Notes under the pieces: model-generated | What the model was told of the DNA's origin: nothing | The model's input: the letters and a program-made list of their open reading frames with translations, nothing else | Database searches by the model: none | Translations under genes and position numbers: made by a program | Shown: positions 34,468-43,083 of the stretch, one piece after another | How the letters are laid out: every line of letters starts with the position of its first letter | Numbering within the stretch: position 1 is the first letter of the stretch | DNA from: Streptomyces sp. CB03234 | GTDB taxonomy: Bacteria; Actinomycetota; Actinomycetes; Streptomycetales; Streptomycetaceae | NCBI RefSeq assembly: GCF_001905885.1 | Contig: NZ_LIYH01000008.1 | Span: forward strand, 310,001 to 374,000 | Direction: 5' to 3' | DNA length: 64,000 bases

Positions 34468-35381
34468 GACCGCCCGCTTCCGGTCGCGGTCGTGGTCGCG
34501 GTTCCTGCTCCCGTGGCCGTTCCGGTTCCCGGTCCCGTTCCCGTTCCCGTTCCCGTGACGGCGGAGTAGTCGGCGTCACCGCCGTGGGCCGACAGGGCAC
34601 GGGTGAAGGAGTCGTGGACCAGGTCGAGCAGGGGGTGCGGCGGGGGCAGGACGTCGTGGGCGTACCGCAGGTCCTTGACCATGTGGCGCAGGGCGAAGTC
34701 AGGGTCGTCGAACCGGGATTCGACCATCCGGTCGAGCTTGCTCGCGCACACCGGGGCCATCCAGCCGTCGCTCGACAGGATGCGGGCAGCCACGTGGAAG
34801 TCGTCGTCGAGGACGGTGCGGAGGGTGGGGACGAACGCGGTGAGCGAGTGCAGCAGCGCCGCTCCCCAGGCGTTGTAGACCAGTTTGAAGCGTGTGGGGT
34901 TCCCGGCCGTGCCGAAGCTGTAGCGCTGCCGGGTGAACGCGTTCAGCACGGTCTCCACGCGGGCGTCGTACGCGCTCTGGTGGACGAAGGCGGACAGGGT
35001 GCCGTCGGCCGCTCCCGAGCGGCTGCCGGTGACCGGGCATTCGACGGCCACGCCGCCGGACTGGCGTATGTGCCCGTGCCACGCGTCGATCCATGCCGGG
35101 CTCAGGGTGGACATCTCGATGCAGGCGGAGCGCCCACGGGCGACGGCTTCCGTCACGTGCGGCGAGGTCCAGAAGTCCCGGCTCGCGTCGTCGTCCTCGA
35201 AGCAGCCGAGAATGACGTCGGGGCGTTCCAGTTCCGCTGCCCGGACGAGCCGGACCTCCGGATACGGAGGTGAGGTGAGGTGCCGGCTCATCAGGGAGAC
35301 GGACAGTTCCTCGCGCCGCAGAAGGTGCGGAAGGATTCCGCGGGTCATCACGCCGTATCCCACGACGAGAATTTCAAGCAT
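34464..35381 (-). CDS. NAD(P)-dependent 3-hydroxyacid dehydrogenase-like oxidoreductase
   Basis: A 305-residue enzyme of the 6-phosphogluconate/3-hydroxyisobutyrate dehydrogenase superfamily. The Rossmann motif VVGYGVMTRG is at residues 6-15, the substrate loop ECPVTGSRSGAADGTL at 114-129, and the catalytic Lys is Lys166 in NPTRFKLVYNA, with a downstream KDL motif. It ends in about 30 residues of Thr/Gly/Ala repeats encoded by a hexamer repeat. The gene overlaps its neighbours on both sides (8 bp and 4 bp). In this operon it probably reduces a keto acid or imine-related intermediate of an unusual amino acid. Confidence 0.75.
   Translation of the reverse strand: MLEILVVGYGVMTRGILPHLLRREELSVSLMSRHLTSPPYPEVRLVRAAELERPDVILGCFEDDDASRDFWTSPHVTEAVARGRSACIEMSTLSPAWIDAWHGHIRQSGGVAVECPVTGSRSGAADGTLSAFVHQSAYDARVETVLNAFTRQRYSFGTAGNPTRFKLVYNAWGAALLHSLTAFVPTLRTVLDDDFHVAARILSSDGWMAPVCASKLDRMVESRFDDPDFALRHMVKDLRYAHDVLPPPHPLLDLVHDSFTRALSAHGGDADYSAVTGTGTGTGPGTGTATGAGTATTTATGSGRS
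34499..34556 (-). repeat. GGAACG/GGGAAC-type hexamer repeat in the dehydrogenase 3' end
   Basis: A run of imperfect hexamers (plus strand GTTCCC/GTTCCG, at least eight units) encodes the alternating Thr-Gly tail of the dehydrogenase. Copy number is likely to vary between strains by slippage. The repeat lies after the catalytic domain, so changes should not destroy the enzyme. Confidence 0.7.
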
Positions 35382-36597
35382 GGTGCGTCACCGCTTTCCC
35401 GTGTTGCCGGCCGGACCGGAGGATGTCCGCTCCGCGGACCAGTGCCGAGAGCGCTGTGCGCAGCAGGTCTTCCGGCAGCGCGAAATTCAGTCGGAGGTGT
35501 CCCGGGGCCGCGAACTCCGACCCCTCGGACATGGCGAGACCGACCCGGTCCCGGAAGAAGGCGGCCGGTTCGTCCGGTCCGAGCCCACGCCAGTCGAGCC
35601 ACGCGAGGTAGGTGGCCTCGGCGGGGAAGTGGCGGACTTCGGGCAGGTGACGGGCCACGGTGTCGGCGACGAGCGCGTTGTTGCGGACGAGCCGGGCGCG
35701 GACGGAGGCGAGCCAGGCGTGGGATTCGGGGTGGTCGTACGCGGCACGGAGCGCCGCCACGCCGAGCCGGGAGACGGACCTGACGAAGAAGTCGGCCACC
35801 TGCTGCCAGCGTTCGGCGTCCTCGGGTGCCGAGAAGATGAGCTGGGCGCACTTCAGTCCGGCGATGTTCCACCCCTTGGACGCGGAGGTCGCCGTGATGG
35901 TGTGGGAGGCCGCGGCCGCGCTGATCGTCGCGTAGGGGATGTGGGGAACCGGGGCCAGGGTCAGTGGCGCGTGGACCTCGTCGCTGAACACGCGGGCACC
36001 GTGACGGTCGACCAGCCGCGCCAGCCGGCCGAGTTCCCCGGCGGTGTAAACCCGCCCGGTGGGATTGTTCGGATTGCAGAGCACCACCAGGCGCGCACCC
36101 CGCTCGAGAGCCCGCTCGATCCCCTCCAGATCCATGTGGTGGCCCGTATCGCCGGTCCGCGACGGAACCTGCACCACACGGTGCCCGAATAAGGAAGGAA
36201 CGGTGAGCAGTGGCGCATACGCGGGGGTCGGGACAATGACGTCGGAACCGGCCGGGAGGAAATGCTGGAGAACCGCACCGTATCCGGTGACGACATCACT
36301 GACGAATCCGATGGAATTTTCAGGTACGGACCAGTCGTATCCGTTCTTCATCCAGCGGACGATTGATTCGCGCGCCAGGCCGATACTGACGGGGTCATTG
36401 TAGCCGAGCGTTTCGGCTCCCATTTCCCGTTTCAATGCGTCATGAATCGGCCTGGCCACGCCGTAGGACATCTCGGCCACCCACGCGCCTATCGCGCCCG
36501 GATATTTCGCTGCCAGAAGTGAAATCGGCCCGATACGTGACCGGATACCGGGCGGCGGAATCGCTTCTTCGATGGACAGTGGGTGGTCTGAATTCAT
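35374..36597 (-). CDS. MalY/PatB-type PLP-dependent aminotransferase
   Basis: A 407-residue fold-type I PLP enzyme. CNPNNPTGR (174-182), FSDEVHAPL with Asp206, and SASKGWNIAG with the Schiff-base Lys241 are all present, and GYNDP near 65 is the MalY/PatB hallmark. Members are C-S lyases or aminotransferases. Its position beside a BacA-like prephenate enzyme and a dehydrogenase makes transamination of a non-aromatic phenylpyruvate-like acid a reasonable guess. It starts 6 bp after galE and overlaps the dehydrogenase gene by 8 bp. Confidence 0.85.
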   Translation of the reverse strand: MNSDHPLSIEEAIPPPGIRSRIGPISLLAAKYPGAIGAWVAEMSYGVARPIHDALKREMGAETLGYNDPVSIGLARESIVRWMKNGYDWSVPENSIGFVSDVVTGYGAVLQHFLPAGSDVIVPTPAYAPLLTVPSLFGHRVVQVPSRTGDTGHHMDLEGIERALERGARLVVLCNPNNPTGRVYTAGELGRLARLVDRHGARVFSDEVHAPLTLAPVPHIPYATISAAAASHTITATSASKGWNIAGLKCAQLIFSAPEDAERWQQVADFFVRSVSRLGVAALRAAYDHPESHAWLASVRARLVRNNALVADTVARHLPEVRHFPAEATYLAWLDWRGLGPDEPAAFFRDRVGLAMSEGSEFAAPGHLRLNFALPEDLLRTALSALVRGADILRSGRQHGKAVTHHA

Positions 36598-36603
36598 GTC
36601 ACC

Positions 36604-37617
36604 TTACGCCTGGGGATCCGTACCGATAATGGAATCACGCTTCTCGAACCAGGTGAGGGAATCCCTGATGCCCTCTTCGAGGGAATGGCTCGGGCGCCAG
36701 TCGAGCAGTTCGGCGGCCCGTTCGCCGCGGGAGAAGGCGCCGGCGCTGTCGCCGGGGCGGCGCCCGGTCTCCACCGACGGCAGCGGCGCGCCCGTCACGG
36801 TCGCGAAGGCGTCGAGGAGCTCCCGTACGGTGGTGCCGGTGCCCGTGCCCAGATTGATGACCCGGTAGGTCGTACGGGGCTCGGACGGGAACAGCGAGTC
36901 GAAGCGGCGCAGCGCCTGCACGTGCGCCCGCGCCAGGTCCCACACGTGGATGTAGTCGCGGATGCCGGAGCCGTCCCGGGTGGGCCAGTCGACGCCGGTG
37001 ATCTGGAACGTCTCGCCCAGCCGGTGCGCCTCGATCATCTTGCCGAGCGCGTGCGTGGGCCGGCGCACCTGGAGTCCCGTGCGCATCTTCGGGTCGGCGC
37101 CGATGGGGTTGAAGTAGCGCAGGGAGACGACGTTCATCTCCCCGGTCGAGCTGATGTCCTCGAGCGCCGTCTCGAACAGCGCCTTCGTGCGGGCGTAGGG
37201 GCTCAGCGGGGCGAGCGCCGAGTCCTCGTCGACGGCGAAGTCCGTGCCCGTGGCGTAGATGGAGGCGGAGGAGCTGAAGATGAGCCGGTGGCAGCCGTTG
37301 CGGGCGAGGTGTCCGAGGAACGTGATCCCCTTGGCCACGTTCTCCGTGTAGTAGCGCAGCGGCTGGGCGACGGATTCGGGGACGACGATGAGCGCGGCGC
37401 AGTCGACGACGGCCTCGATGTCCGGATGGGCGGCGAAGATCTCGTCGATGAGATTTCCGTCCGCGATGTCCCCCTCGAAGAATACCCGGCCGGCCGTGAA
37501 TTCCTTCCGACCGGTCACCAGGTTGTCGAGAATGACGGGCTCGATGCCTTCGTCGAGGCAGGCGGAGGCGACGGTGCTGCCGATGAAGCCGGCACCACCG
37601 GCGATAAGGACCTTCAT
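36604..37617 (-). CDS. galE: UDP-glucose 4-epimerase
   Basis: A 337-residue extended SDR. The NAD motif GGAGFIGS is at residues 7-14, SSSASIYATG holds the catalytic Ser, and YARTK holds the Tyr/Lys pair; FNPIGADP and the RDYIHVWDLA motif are GalE-specific. It interconverts UDP-glucose and UDP-galactose or the N-acetyl forms. Its ATG overlaps the stop of the BacA-like gene (ATGA), so it belongs to the biosynthetic operon and may supply a sugar nucleotide for glycosylation, although no glycosyltransferase gene is present in the operon. Confidence 0.92.
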   Translation of the reverse strand: MKVLIAGGAGFIGSTVASACLDEGIEPVILDNLVTGRKEFTAGRVFFEGDIADGNLIDEIFAAHPDIEAVVDCAALIVVPESVAQPLRYYTENVAKGITFLGHLARNGCHRLIFSSSASIYATGTDFAVDEDSALAPLSPYARTKALFETALEDISSTGEMNVVSLRYFNPIGADPKMRTGLQVRRPTHALGKMIEAHRLGETFQITGVDWPTRDGSGIRDYIHVWDLARAHVQALRRFDSLFPSEPRTTYRVINLGTGTGTTVRELLDAFATVTGAPLPSVETGRRPGDSAGAFSRGERAAELLDWRPSHSLEEGIRDSLTWFEKRDSIIGTDPQA

Positions 37618-38306
37618 GAGCGCTCCCTATTGTCCGCGCGGGGTTGTCCGGGTGTGGACCGATTCTTCCCCGTCCAGGATTTTTGCAACAGTGTAGCGGA
37701 CGCACTTTCCGCTTCATGGACGGTCGGGACCGGGGCGCTTTTCGGCTCGTACAGACACCACACCATCGTTGGTTGCCAGATGTGCTTGACGTCGAGTTCG
37801 CTGTTCTCCTGGACGATGTCGAGCGATCCTATGCAGCCGTCCACGAGCCCTTCCACGGCCCATTGGACGGCGATCGGTTTGGCATTGACGTAGCGGGGGA
37901 CGGCATGCGGTACGAATTTACGTGCGAAGGCCGCCGTGGCCGGGTGTATGGCGAGGGAATCCACGGTGTCCAGGGAGGTGGCGCGGGCCCGGTTCACCGC
38001 GACGCACATGGGTTTGGTCGGGCTCTCCCAGGTGGCCACCAGACGTATCCGGTCGTAGTTCCGGAAGTGCATGTCCACCCAGCTGTCCACCAGGGTGTGT
38101 TCGTCACGCTCCACGAACCCGGCCGCGACGAGCACCTGCACGCCCTCGGACAGGCCCAGGTCCATGGCCGCGTTGAAGGAGTCGGCGAGCAGGACGCGGC
38201 CGAAATGGCGGGCCGCCTCCGCGTGCGCGTCCGTACCGGCGGGGCCGAGCGTGGCCACGGTCCCCGTCCGGATGTCCCGCGGCATTCCCCCGAGCGGACT
38301 CGGCAT
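37614..38306 (-). CDS. Prephenate dehydratase-fold protein resembling prephenate decarboxylase BacA
   Basis: A 230-residue protein. VATLGPAGTDAHAEAARHF (residues 17-35) is the opening motif of the prephenate dehydratase fold. The protein lacks both the C-terminal ACT domain and the catalytic TRF motif of true dehydratases; the equivalent end reads IWQPTMVWCLYEPK, resembling the end of BacA. Those are the traits of the prephenate decarboxylases (BacA, AerD, SalX group), which make non-aromatic precursors of anticapsin-like and other cyclohexenyl amino acids. Assignment is by hand comparison with the remembered BacA sequence, so it is a hypothesis. It is coupled to galE downstream. Confidence 0.6.
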   Translation of the reverse strand: MPSPLGGMPRDIRTGTVATLGPAGTDAHAEAARHFGRVLLADSFNAAMDLGLSEGVQVLVAAGFVERDEHTLVDSWVDMHFRNYDRIRLVATWESPTKPMCVAVNRARATSLDTVDSLAIHPATAAFARKFVPHAVPRYVNAKPIAVQWAVEGLVDGCIGSLDIVQENSELDVKHIWQPTMVWCLYEPKSAPVPTVHEAESASATLLQKSWTGKNRSTPGQPRADNRERS

Positions 38307-38389
38307 GTTCTTTCCCCCCGTGTGTGCTGCTGGTTCTCCATCCGCCGGCCCTCCGGCCGGCGGGTATGGCCCCTGGTGAACGCTCCGGC

Positions 38390-39253
38390 TCATGTCACCG
38401 GGCTGGGGCTGCCCGGCCGCAGGATCCGCAGGGCCAGGCCCCGCGTCTCCTCGGCCGCCGCGAGGCCGATCCGGCCGGTCTCCACCGCGTGGCGTGCCGC
38501 GGAGTCGATGTCCGGCCAGTCGTCGGGCAGGACGTGCCCGGCCGACACGATGTGGGCGACGGCACGGGAGGGGGCGTGAGTGACGGATCGGGCGCGGGTG
38601 CCGGATCGGGCGCGTGAGTCGGCGTCGTACGCGGCCACGAGGTGGGCGAACCAGTCCAGGTACGTGCCCATCAGGCTGCGGGCGACCTGGTTGACGGCCG
38701 GGTCCTCCACCTCGTCCGGGTCCGGATCGCCCGCGTCCTGGGCGAGCGCGGTGCGGATCACCTCGAAGAGGTGGGCCTCGATCCGTTCCATGACGGCGTC
38801 GGGACGGCGCGCGAGGGCGTCCTCGCTCCACCAGTCGGGGAGTTGGGCCCCCTCGTCGTAGGAACGCAGGGCGGCGAGCAGTTCAGCGGCGAGGGTCGCG
38901 GCGGTGGAGCGTTCCGCGTCGAAGAGGAGGAGACGGGTGGCCGAGGTCTGTTCGGCGACGTGCCGGGCCAGCGAGGCCGACATGCAGTAGGCCAGGACCG
39001 CGTGGACGGCCCCCGGCACGTCTCCCGCCCTCTCCAGCGCCCGCCTGGTGTAGGCCTCGGCGGTGAGGTCCCTGGGCAGCGGGCGTGCCAGGAGGTACCG
39101 CACGTCGAACCCGGCGTCCTCCAGGCGCAGGTCGGAGAGGTTCGCCTCGGGACGGTGCCCCGGGTAGTCGAGGACGAGAAGGACGGGCCGCGTGTCCGGC
39201 GTGGTCGTCGCCGTTGTGCCCCTGGTCGTCCGAGGGCTGGGAAGGTGCGCCAT
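38390..39253 (-). CDS. Hypothetical protein, possible alpha/beta-hydrolase fold
   Basis: A 287-residue protein. The first half has strand-helix alternation like a discrete thioesterase: PVLLVLDYPGHRP at residue 22, then AVLAYCMSASLARHVAEQ near 90 in the place of the GYCSGG nucleophile elbow, then RLLLFDAERST. The elbow has lost its glycines, so activity is doubtful. The second half is helical with no match that I recognise. It follows the PCP-C gene by 68 bp on the same strand. It could be a carrier-protein-interacting helper or an editing protein; this is speculation. Confidence 0.5.
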   Translation of the reverse strand: MAHLPSPRTTRGTTATTTPDTRPVLLVLDYPGHRPEANLSDLRLEDAGFDVRYLLARPLPRDLTAEAYTRRALERAGDVPGAVHAVLAYCMSASLARHVAEQTSATRLLLFDAERSTAATLAAELLAALRSYDEGAQLPDWWSEDALARRPDAVMERIEAHLFEVIRTALAQDAGDPDPDEVEDPAVNQVARSLMGTYLDWFAHLVAAYDADSRARSGTRARSVTHAPSRAVAHIVSAGHVLPDDWPDIDSAARHAVETGRIGLAAAEETRGLALRILRPGSPSPVT

Positions 39254-39321
39254 GAGCTGGTTCCTGAAGTGTGGGTGGGGGGTTGGGTGGGGCCGGGCGG
39301 TGAGGAGGGGGTACGCGGCCG

Positions 39322-41052
39322 CTACCGGCCGGGTCCGGGCCGGTAGGTCCGCAGCAGGGTGGCGACATCGATGCCGGCCGGGTTCTCGGAGACCAGGGCC
39401 ACCATCCGGGTGAAGGTCTCCATGAAGGCCTCGGCGCGTTCGGCGGGCCACACCTCGCGCTCGTACTGGAGGAGCACGGTGGCGCCCACAGCGTCGTTGC
39501 CCGGGTGGTGCAAGTCGTGCACGTCCACCCGTACGGTCACGCCCGCCCGCAGGGCCAGCCGCGCATCGGCGACCGCCGGCTCGACGTCGACGCCGTGCAG
39601 AGGGAGGGGCGAGCCGTCCTCGGCGTCGACCGCCAGGTACAGCCAGGGGCGCCAGCGCTGCTCGAGGTCCCTGTTGAACTGGAGATGCTCCAGCAGCAAC
39701 GGCAGCGGCACGGAGTGCGCGAGGCCCGAGGCGACGGACTGCTTCGCGGAGCGGACCACGTCGCCGACGGTCAGCTGTGTGTTGACGCGGAAGCGGTGGA
39801 TGACCGAGGTGGCGAACCAGTCGACGTCGTCCTCCCAGCCCGCGGGCCTGCCGGACGTCGGGCTCACCATGCCCGGCACGGTGTGGCCCGCGTCGTCGAG
39901 GACGGCCAGCGCCAGGGCCGCGACGAACCCGCAGAACGGCGTCGCCGCCTCGGCCGCACAGGTCTCGCGCAGCCGCCGCACGGTGGCGGCGGACAGCCGG
40001 CCGTGCACCTGGGCCGCGGTCGTCGGCCACACGTCGGGATCCCGCATGCCCGTGAGCCGTACCTCGGGCAGCGCCTCCAGCGGGTCGAGCCGGCTCCGCC
40101 AGTGGGCCAGCCGCTCCTCCAGTGCGGCGTGGTGCCGGCGCTTCTCCTCCTCCGCCCAGCACCGTGGCGGGAGTTGAGGCAGTGCGGCGTCCTGCGGTGC
40201 GCCTGTGACGCGGGCGTTGTACAGAGCCGCCAGATCCCGGAGCAGGATCGCGAAGGAGTCCCCGTCGCACACCAGATGCTCGGCGGTGACCACGACCGTG
40301 GCCGCGTCCTTGCCGGTGACGAGCACCAGGACCCGCAGCTTCGCCTCGGTGGCCAGGTCGAACAGGGCCGTCCGCTCGGCGGTCACCTCGTCCTCCACCT
40401 CCGCCTCGGCGCCCAGCCGCCGTACCCGGAAGAGGCGGGAGAGGTCCAGCTGGTGGGCATCGAGCCGGTACGCCCGGTGCCGGCCGTGCCGGAGGTCGAG
40501 CTCGAAGACCGTACGCAGCGCCTCGTGCCGTTCGACGAGCGCGAGACAGGCGGCTTCGAGGCTCGCGGGGTCCAGAGGGCCGTGGATCCGGAACGACGTG
40601 GAGACATGGTGCGGGATGCGCGCTCCGACGGAGTCGGCGTCCCGCTGCAGCCTGCGCAGCTGACCGTACGACAGCGGTACCGGCCGGCGGCCCGCACCGT
40701 GCTCCGGCATTGACTCCTCGTACCCGCCGGTGGCGCGGGCGTCACGTGGGCCACCGGATGCCGGTGACGCTGCGGCGGCGCCGTCGCGCAGGCGCGCGTC
40801 GATGCGCGCGGCCAGGTCGGCGAAGTCGGCGGCGCCGAAGACGTCCTGGATGTCGACGGCACCGTCCCCGGGCAGTGCCTTCGTCAGGCGCATCACCAGG
40901 CGCCCGGCCCGTACGGAGTCTCCGCCCAGGGTGAAGAAGTTGTCCGACGCGCGGACCGGATCGTGCCCCAGTACGTCCGCGGCCTGGGCGCGGACCAGGT
41001 CCTGGACGGCGGTCGCGTCGAGCGTGCCGGGACGCGGTCGTTCTGCGTTCAC
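39322..41052 (-). CDS. NRPS protein: peptidyl carrier protein - condensation domain
   Basis: A 576-residue didomain protein. The carrier domain spans residues 10-90, with the phosphopantetheine Ser46 in DNFFTLGGDSVRAG. The condensation domain spans about 125-575; its HHxxxDG active motif reads Glu258-His259-LVC-Asp263-Gly264, so the catalytic second His is kept but the first is Glu. It has no adenylation domain and must receive its amino acid from elsewhere, probably from the adenylation domain encoded divergently at 43373. It would form an amide or ester bond between two thioester-bound or free acceptors. The gene lies 10 bp after the exporter gene. Confidence 0.85.
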   Translation of the reverse strand: MNAERPRPGTLDATAVQDLVRAQAADVLGHDPVRASDNFFTLGGDSVRAGRLVMRLTKALPGDGAVDIQDVFGAADFADLAARIDARLRDGAAAASPASGGPRDARATGGYEESMPEHGAGRRPVPLSYGQLRRLQRDADSVGARIPHHVSTSFRIHGPLDPASLEAACLALVERHEALRTVFELDLRHGRHRAYRLDAHQLDLSRLFRVRRLGAEAEVEDEVTAERTALFDLATEAKLRVLVLVTGKDAATVVVTAEHLVCDGDSFAILLRDLAALYNARVTGAPQDAALPQLPPRCWAEEEKRRHHAALEERLAHWRSRLDPLEALPEVRLTGMRDPDVWPTTAAQVHGRLSAATVRRLRETCAAEAATPFCGFVAALALAVLDDAGHTVPGMVSPTSGRPAGWEDDVDWFATSVIHRFRVNTQLTVGDVVRSAKQSVASGLAHSVPLPLLLEHLQFNRDLEQRWRPWLYLAVDAEDGSPLPLHGVDVEPAVADARLALRAGVTVRVDVHDLHHPGNDAVGATVLLQYEREVWPAERAEAFMETFTRMVALVSENPAGIDVATLLRTYRPGPGR

Positions 41053-41062
41053 GTGCGTGTCC

Positions 41063-42307
41063 TTAGGGTTGGTCCGGCCAGTCGGCGCGGCGCAGCTTCC
41101 GCGAAACGGTCGCCGCGCACAGGGGGATCACAAGAACCAGGCACAGGAGCCCGATCGCGGTGTGGTGCGAGAGGTGGCCCAGCAGCAGGCCGGCCGCGGC
41201 ACTTCCGAGCGGACCCCCTACGGCGAGGACGGTGAAGCTGCCGGAGATGACCCGTCCACGGACGGCGTCGTCCACCTGCTGGAAAACGATGACGTCGATC
41301 AGTACGTACAGGGCCGGCTTCCCCAGCGAGATGAGGAAGAGCAGGCAGAACACGCGCACCGGGGAGGAGGGGAGCAGCAGTGCGGCCGTGACCAGCAGGG
41401 AGGTCCACACGACGCCGAGCAGGAGCACACCCGGGCGGAACCGGCGGTGCAGTCGGGTCACCAGAGCCGCGCCGGTGAGGTAGCCGATGGCCTCCCCCGA
41501 CAGTGCCAGGCCGATGGTGCGGGCGTCGACGCCCTGCTGCTGGAAGTGGTTGATGAGTATGAGGTTGAGCGCGGCGAAGATGAAGTTCTCGATCGTCATC
41601 AGTCCCGTGACGGCGCGCAGGACCGCGTCCCTCCAGACGATCCGGGGGCCGACCGTCGCGCCCTTGAACAGGACCGACGGCCTGAGCCGGCCTGGCTGCT
41701 GCCCGGTCGCCGGCAGCCGGGTCAGGAAGGCGGAGCCCATCGACGCCACGTAGCAGGCCAGCACGGCGACGAAGGGCTGGACCGGCCCCGCCGCGAACAG
41801 GAGCCCCGCCAGCGGCGGCCCGGCGAGCATGGCGATGTTCACCCGTACTTCGTCCTGGCTCAGGGCCTGGCGCAGGTGCTCGGGCGGCACGATGGAGCGC
41901 AGCGCCAGGCGCCGTACGGGCATGCCGATGGCGCCGGAGACGCCGAGCACGGCCGCCGCCGCGAACAGCCCCGCGACGCTCGCCGCGCCCGTGGCCACGG
42001 AGGCGAGGACGGCCGCGGTCGCCAGTGTCCTCAGCGCCTCGGAGGTCAGCAGGAGGTTGCGCCTGCTGAACCGGTCCGCGAGCGCACCGGCCGGTATGCC
42101 GAGCAGGACTGCCGTCGCGGACTGGGTCGCCGCGAGCAGTCCCGCCTGCAGGGGCGACCCGGTCAGGGACAGTGCCAGGAGGGGATACACCAGGAGGGAC
42201 ATCGACGTGCCGATGGCACCGACGGTGGTGCCCAGCCAGTAGCTCTGGAACCTCCAGTTGCGGCGGAGGGGAACGAGAGCGGGTGGTGGGGTCGCGAGGT
42301 CGGTCAT
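41063..42307 (-). CDS. MFS exporter of the NRPS cluster
   Basis: A 414-residue, twelve-helix major facilitator protein of the enterobactin-exporter-like (EntS/MFS_3) type. The first helix begins FQSYWLGTTVGAIGTSMSLLV and the MFS loop motif is GALADRFSRRNLLL. It is the first protein gene of the nine-gene operon and ends 10 bp before the PCP-condensation gene, so export of the product is likely. ATG 42307 has only a weak ribosome binding site. The frame is open up to 42619, but that 104-residue extension is Pro/Thr-rich and unlikely to be translated. Confidence 0.85.
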   Translation of the reverse strand: MTDLATPPPALVPLRRNWRFQSYWLGTTVGAIGTSMSLLVYPLLALSLTGSPLQAGLLAATQSATAVLLGIPAGALADRFSRRNLLLTSEALRTLATAAVLASVATGAASVAGLFAAAAVLGVSGAIGMPVRRLALRSIVPPEHLRQALSQDEVRVNIAMLAGPPLAGLLFAAGPVQPFVAVLACYVASMGSAFLTRLPATGQQPGRLRPSVLFKGATVGPRIVWRDAVLRAVTGLMTIENFIFAALNLILINHFQQQGVDARTIGLALSGEAIGYLTGAALVTRLHRRFRPGVLLLGVVWTSLLVTAALLLPSSPVRVFCLLFLISLGKPALYVLIDVIVFQQVDDAVRGRVISGSFTVLAVGGPLGSAAAGLLLGHLSHHTAIGLLCLVLVIPLCAATVSRKLRRADWPDQP

Positions 42308-42530
42308 GGTCGATGGCCTGCCCTCGGGGGCCGGGGGACGAGCAAGACGAACAGCCCCTTCCGGGCGGGTGGTTTGACAGGACGCGGTTCCAACGCCGCG
42401 CGCGCCCGGGGCGGCGGGCACGGTGGGCGCGGTGTGTGTCGCAGTGCGTGTGTGTCGCGGAATGCGTTCGCCGAGGCTTTCGCCGGCCGGGCAGGCAGGC
42501 GCTCCGGACGCGGATGGTTCCGGACTCAGA

Positions 42531-42590
42531 TCACGGTGACCAGGTGCGTCGCGAGAAGCGCCGGTGGCGTGTACTGATGGGTCGAGCCAT
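42531..42590 (-). CDS. 19-residue ORF with strong ribosome binding site after the riboswitch
   Basis: ATG at 42590 is preceded by AAGGAGG at a spacing of nine, the best Shine-Dalgarno in this leader, and encodes MARPISTRHRRFSRRTWSP, a highly basic peptide with no known match. It starts about 55 bp after the cobalamin riboswitch and ends 223 bp before the exporter ATG. It may be a leader peptide whose translation the riboswitch controls, or a remnant of the gene the riboswitch once served. Reality as a peptide is uncertain. Confidence 0.35.
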   Translation of the reverse strand: MARPISTRHRRFSRRTWSP

Positions 42591-42644
42591 GGCGAGATGC
42601 CTCCTTCAGGGATCTCCACGTCCCCTAAGCGGTCGGAAAGAAAG

Positions 42645-42835
42645 GCGACAGGTCAGTTCCTGACTGTCAGGCGGAGCCTGAGTCACAGTGGCGGGACCGT
42701 GCCGGATTCGCACCGGCTTCCTGGGCCCTGCCGCCCTGGTGAAGTTGTGTGTTCGCGCGTCGCGGGCCAAAGACCGTGCAAAACAAAGGGCGTTGGCCGC
42801 GATGGAGCGTCACCCTACACGGGTGGGGCCGCGTC
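42645..42835 (-). promoter_or_regulatory. Cobalamin (B12) riboswitch
   Basis: Read on the minus strand, the core is GCCGGTGCGAATCCGGCAC (plus positions 42700-42718) followed by GGTCCCGCCACTGTGACTC (42680-42698) and, 3' of a GC hairpin, the B12 box AGTCAGGAACTGACC (42651-42665). These are the three conserved blocks of the cobalamin aptamer in the correct order and spacing. The 5' limit is estimated. The RNA is in the leader of the nine-gene biosynthetic operon that begins with the exporter at 42307. Riboswitches of this type usually lower expression when B12 is abundant; the ribosome binding site at 42600 is the likely switch target. Confidence 0.88.
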
Positions 42836-43083
42836 AACCGGCTTGCCGTACCCCTGGGGCGGCAAGCCTGCGCGAGCGATGCCAATGCGGCGTCTTCATC
42901 GTCGTTTCCCCCGAAACGGTGGTGTGTACGTGCGGAGCGGTCCTCGTCGACCGATGGTCGCTCGGTCCGGTCGAGACGTGCGACCGCTGTCGGCGCCTCC
43001 AGCACGAGCCCGGCGCTGATCGAAACGTTGCACACTCCTGCCCGATTGTAAAGCGCGTGTGACATCGCTCGCTCAAAGCCCTT

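Noticed and set aside
41063..42619. Exporter start at GTG 42619
   Set aside because: The extra 104 residues are Pro/Thr/Ala-rich without family resemblance, and they would cover the 19-residue ORF region; ATG 42307 precedes the first membrane helix.
42645..42760. A tRNA gene in the exporter leader
   Set aside because: The GGTGCGAATCC stretch looks like a T-loop at first, but the flanking blocks match the cobalamin aptamer and no acceptor stem can be formed.
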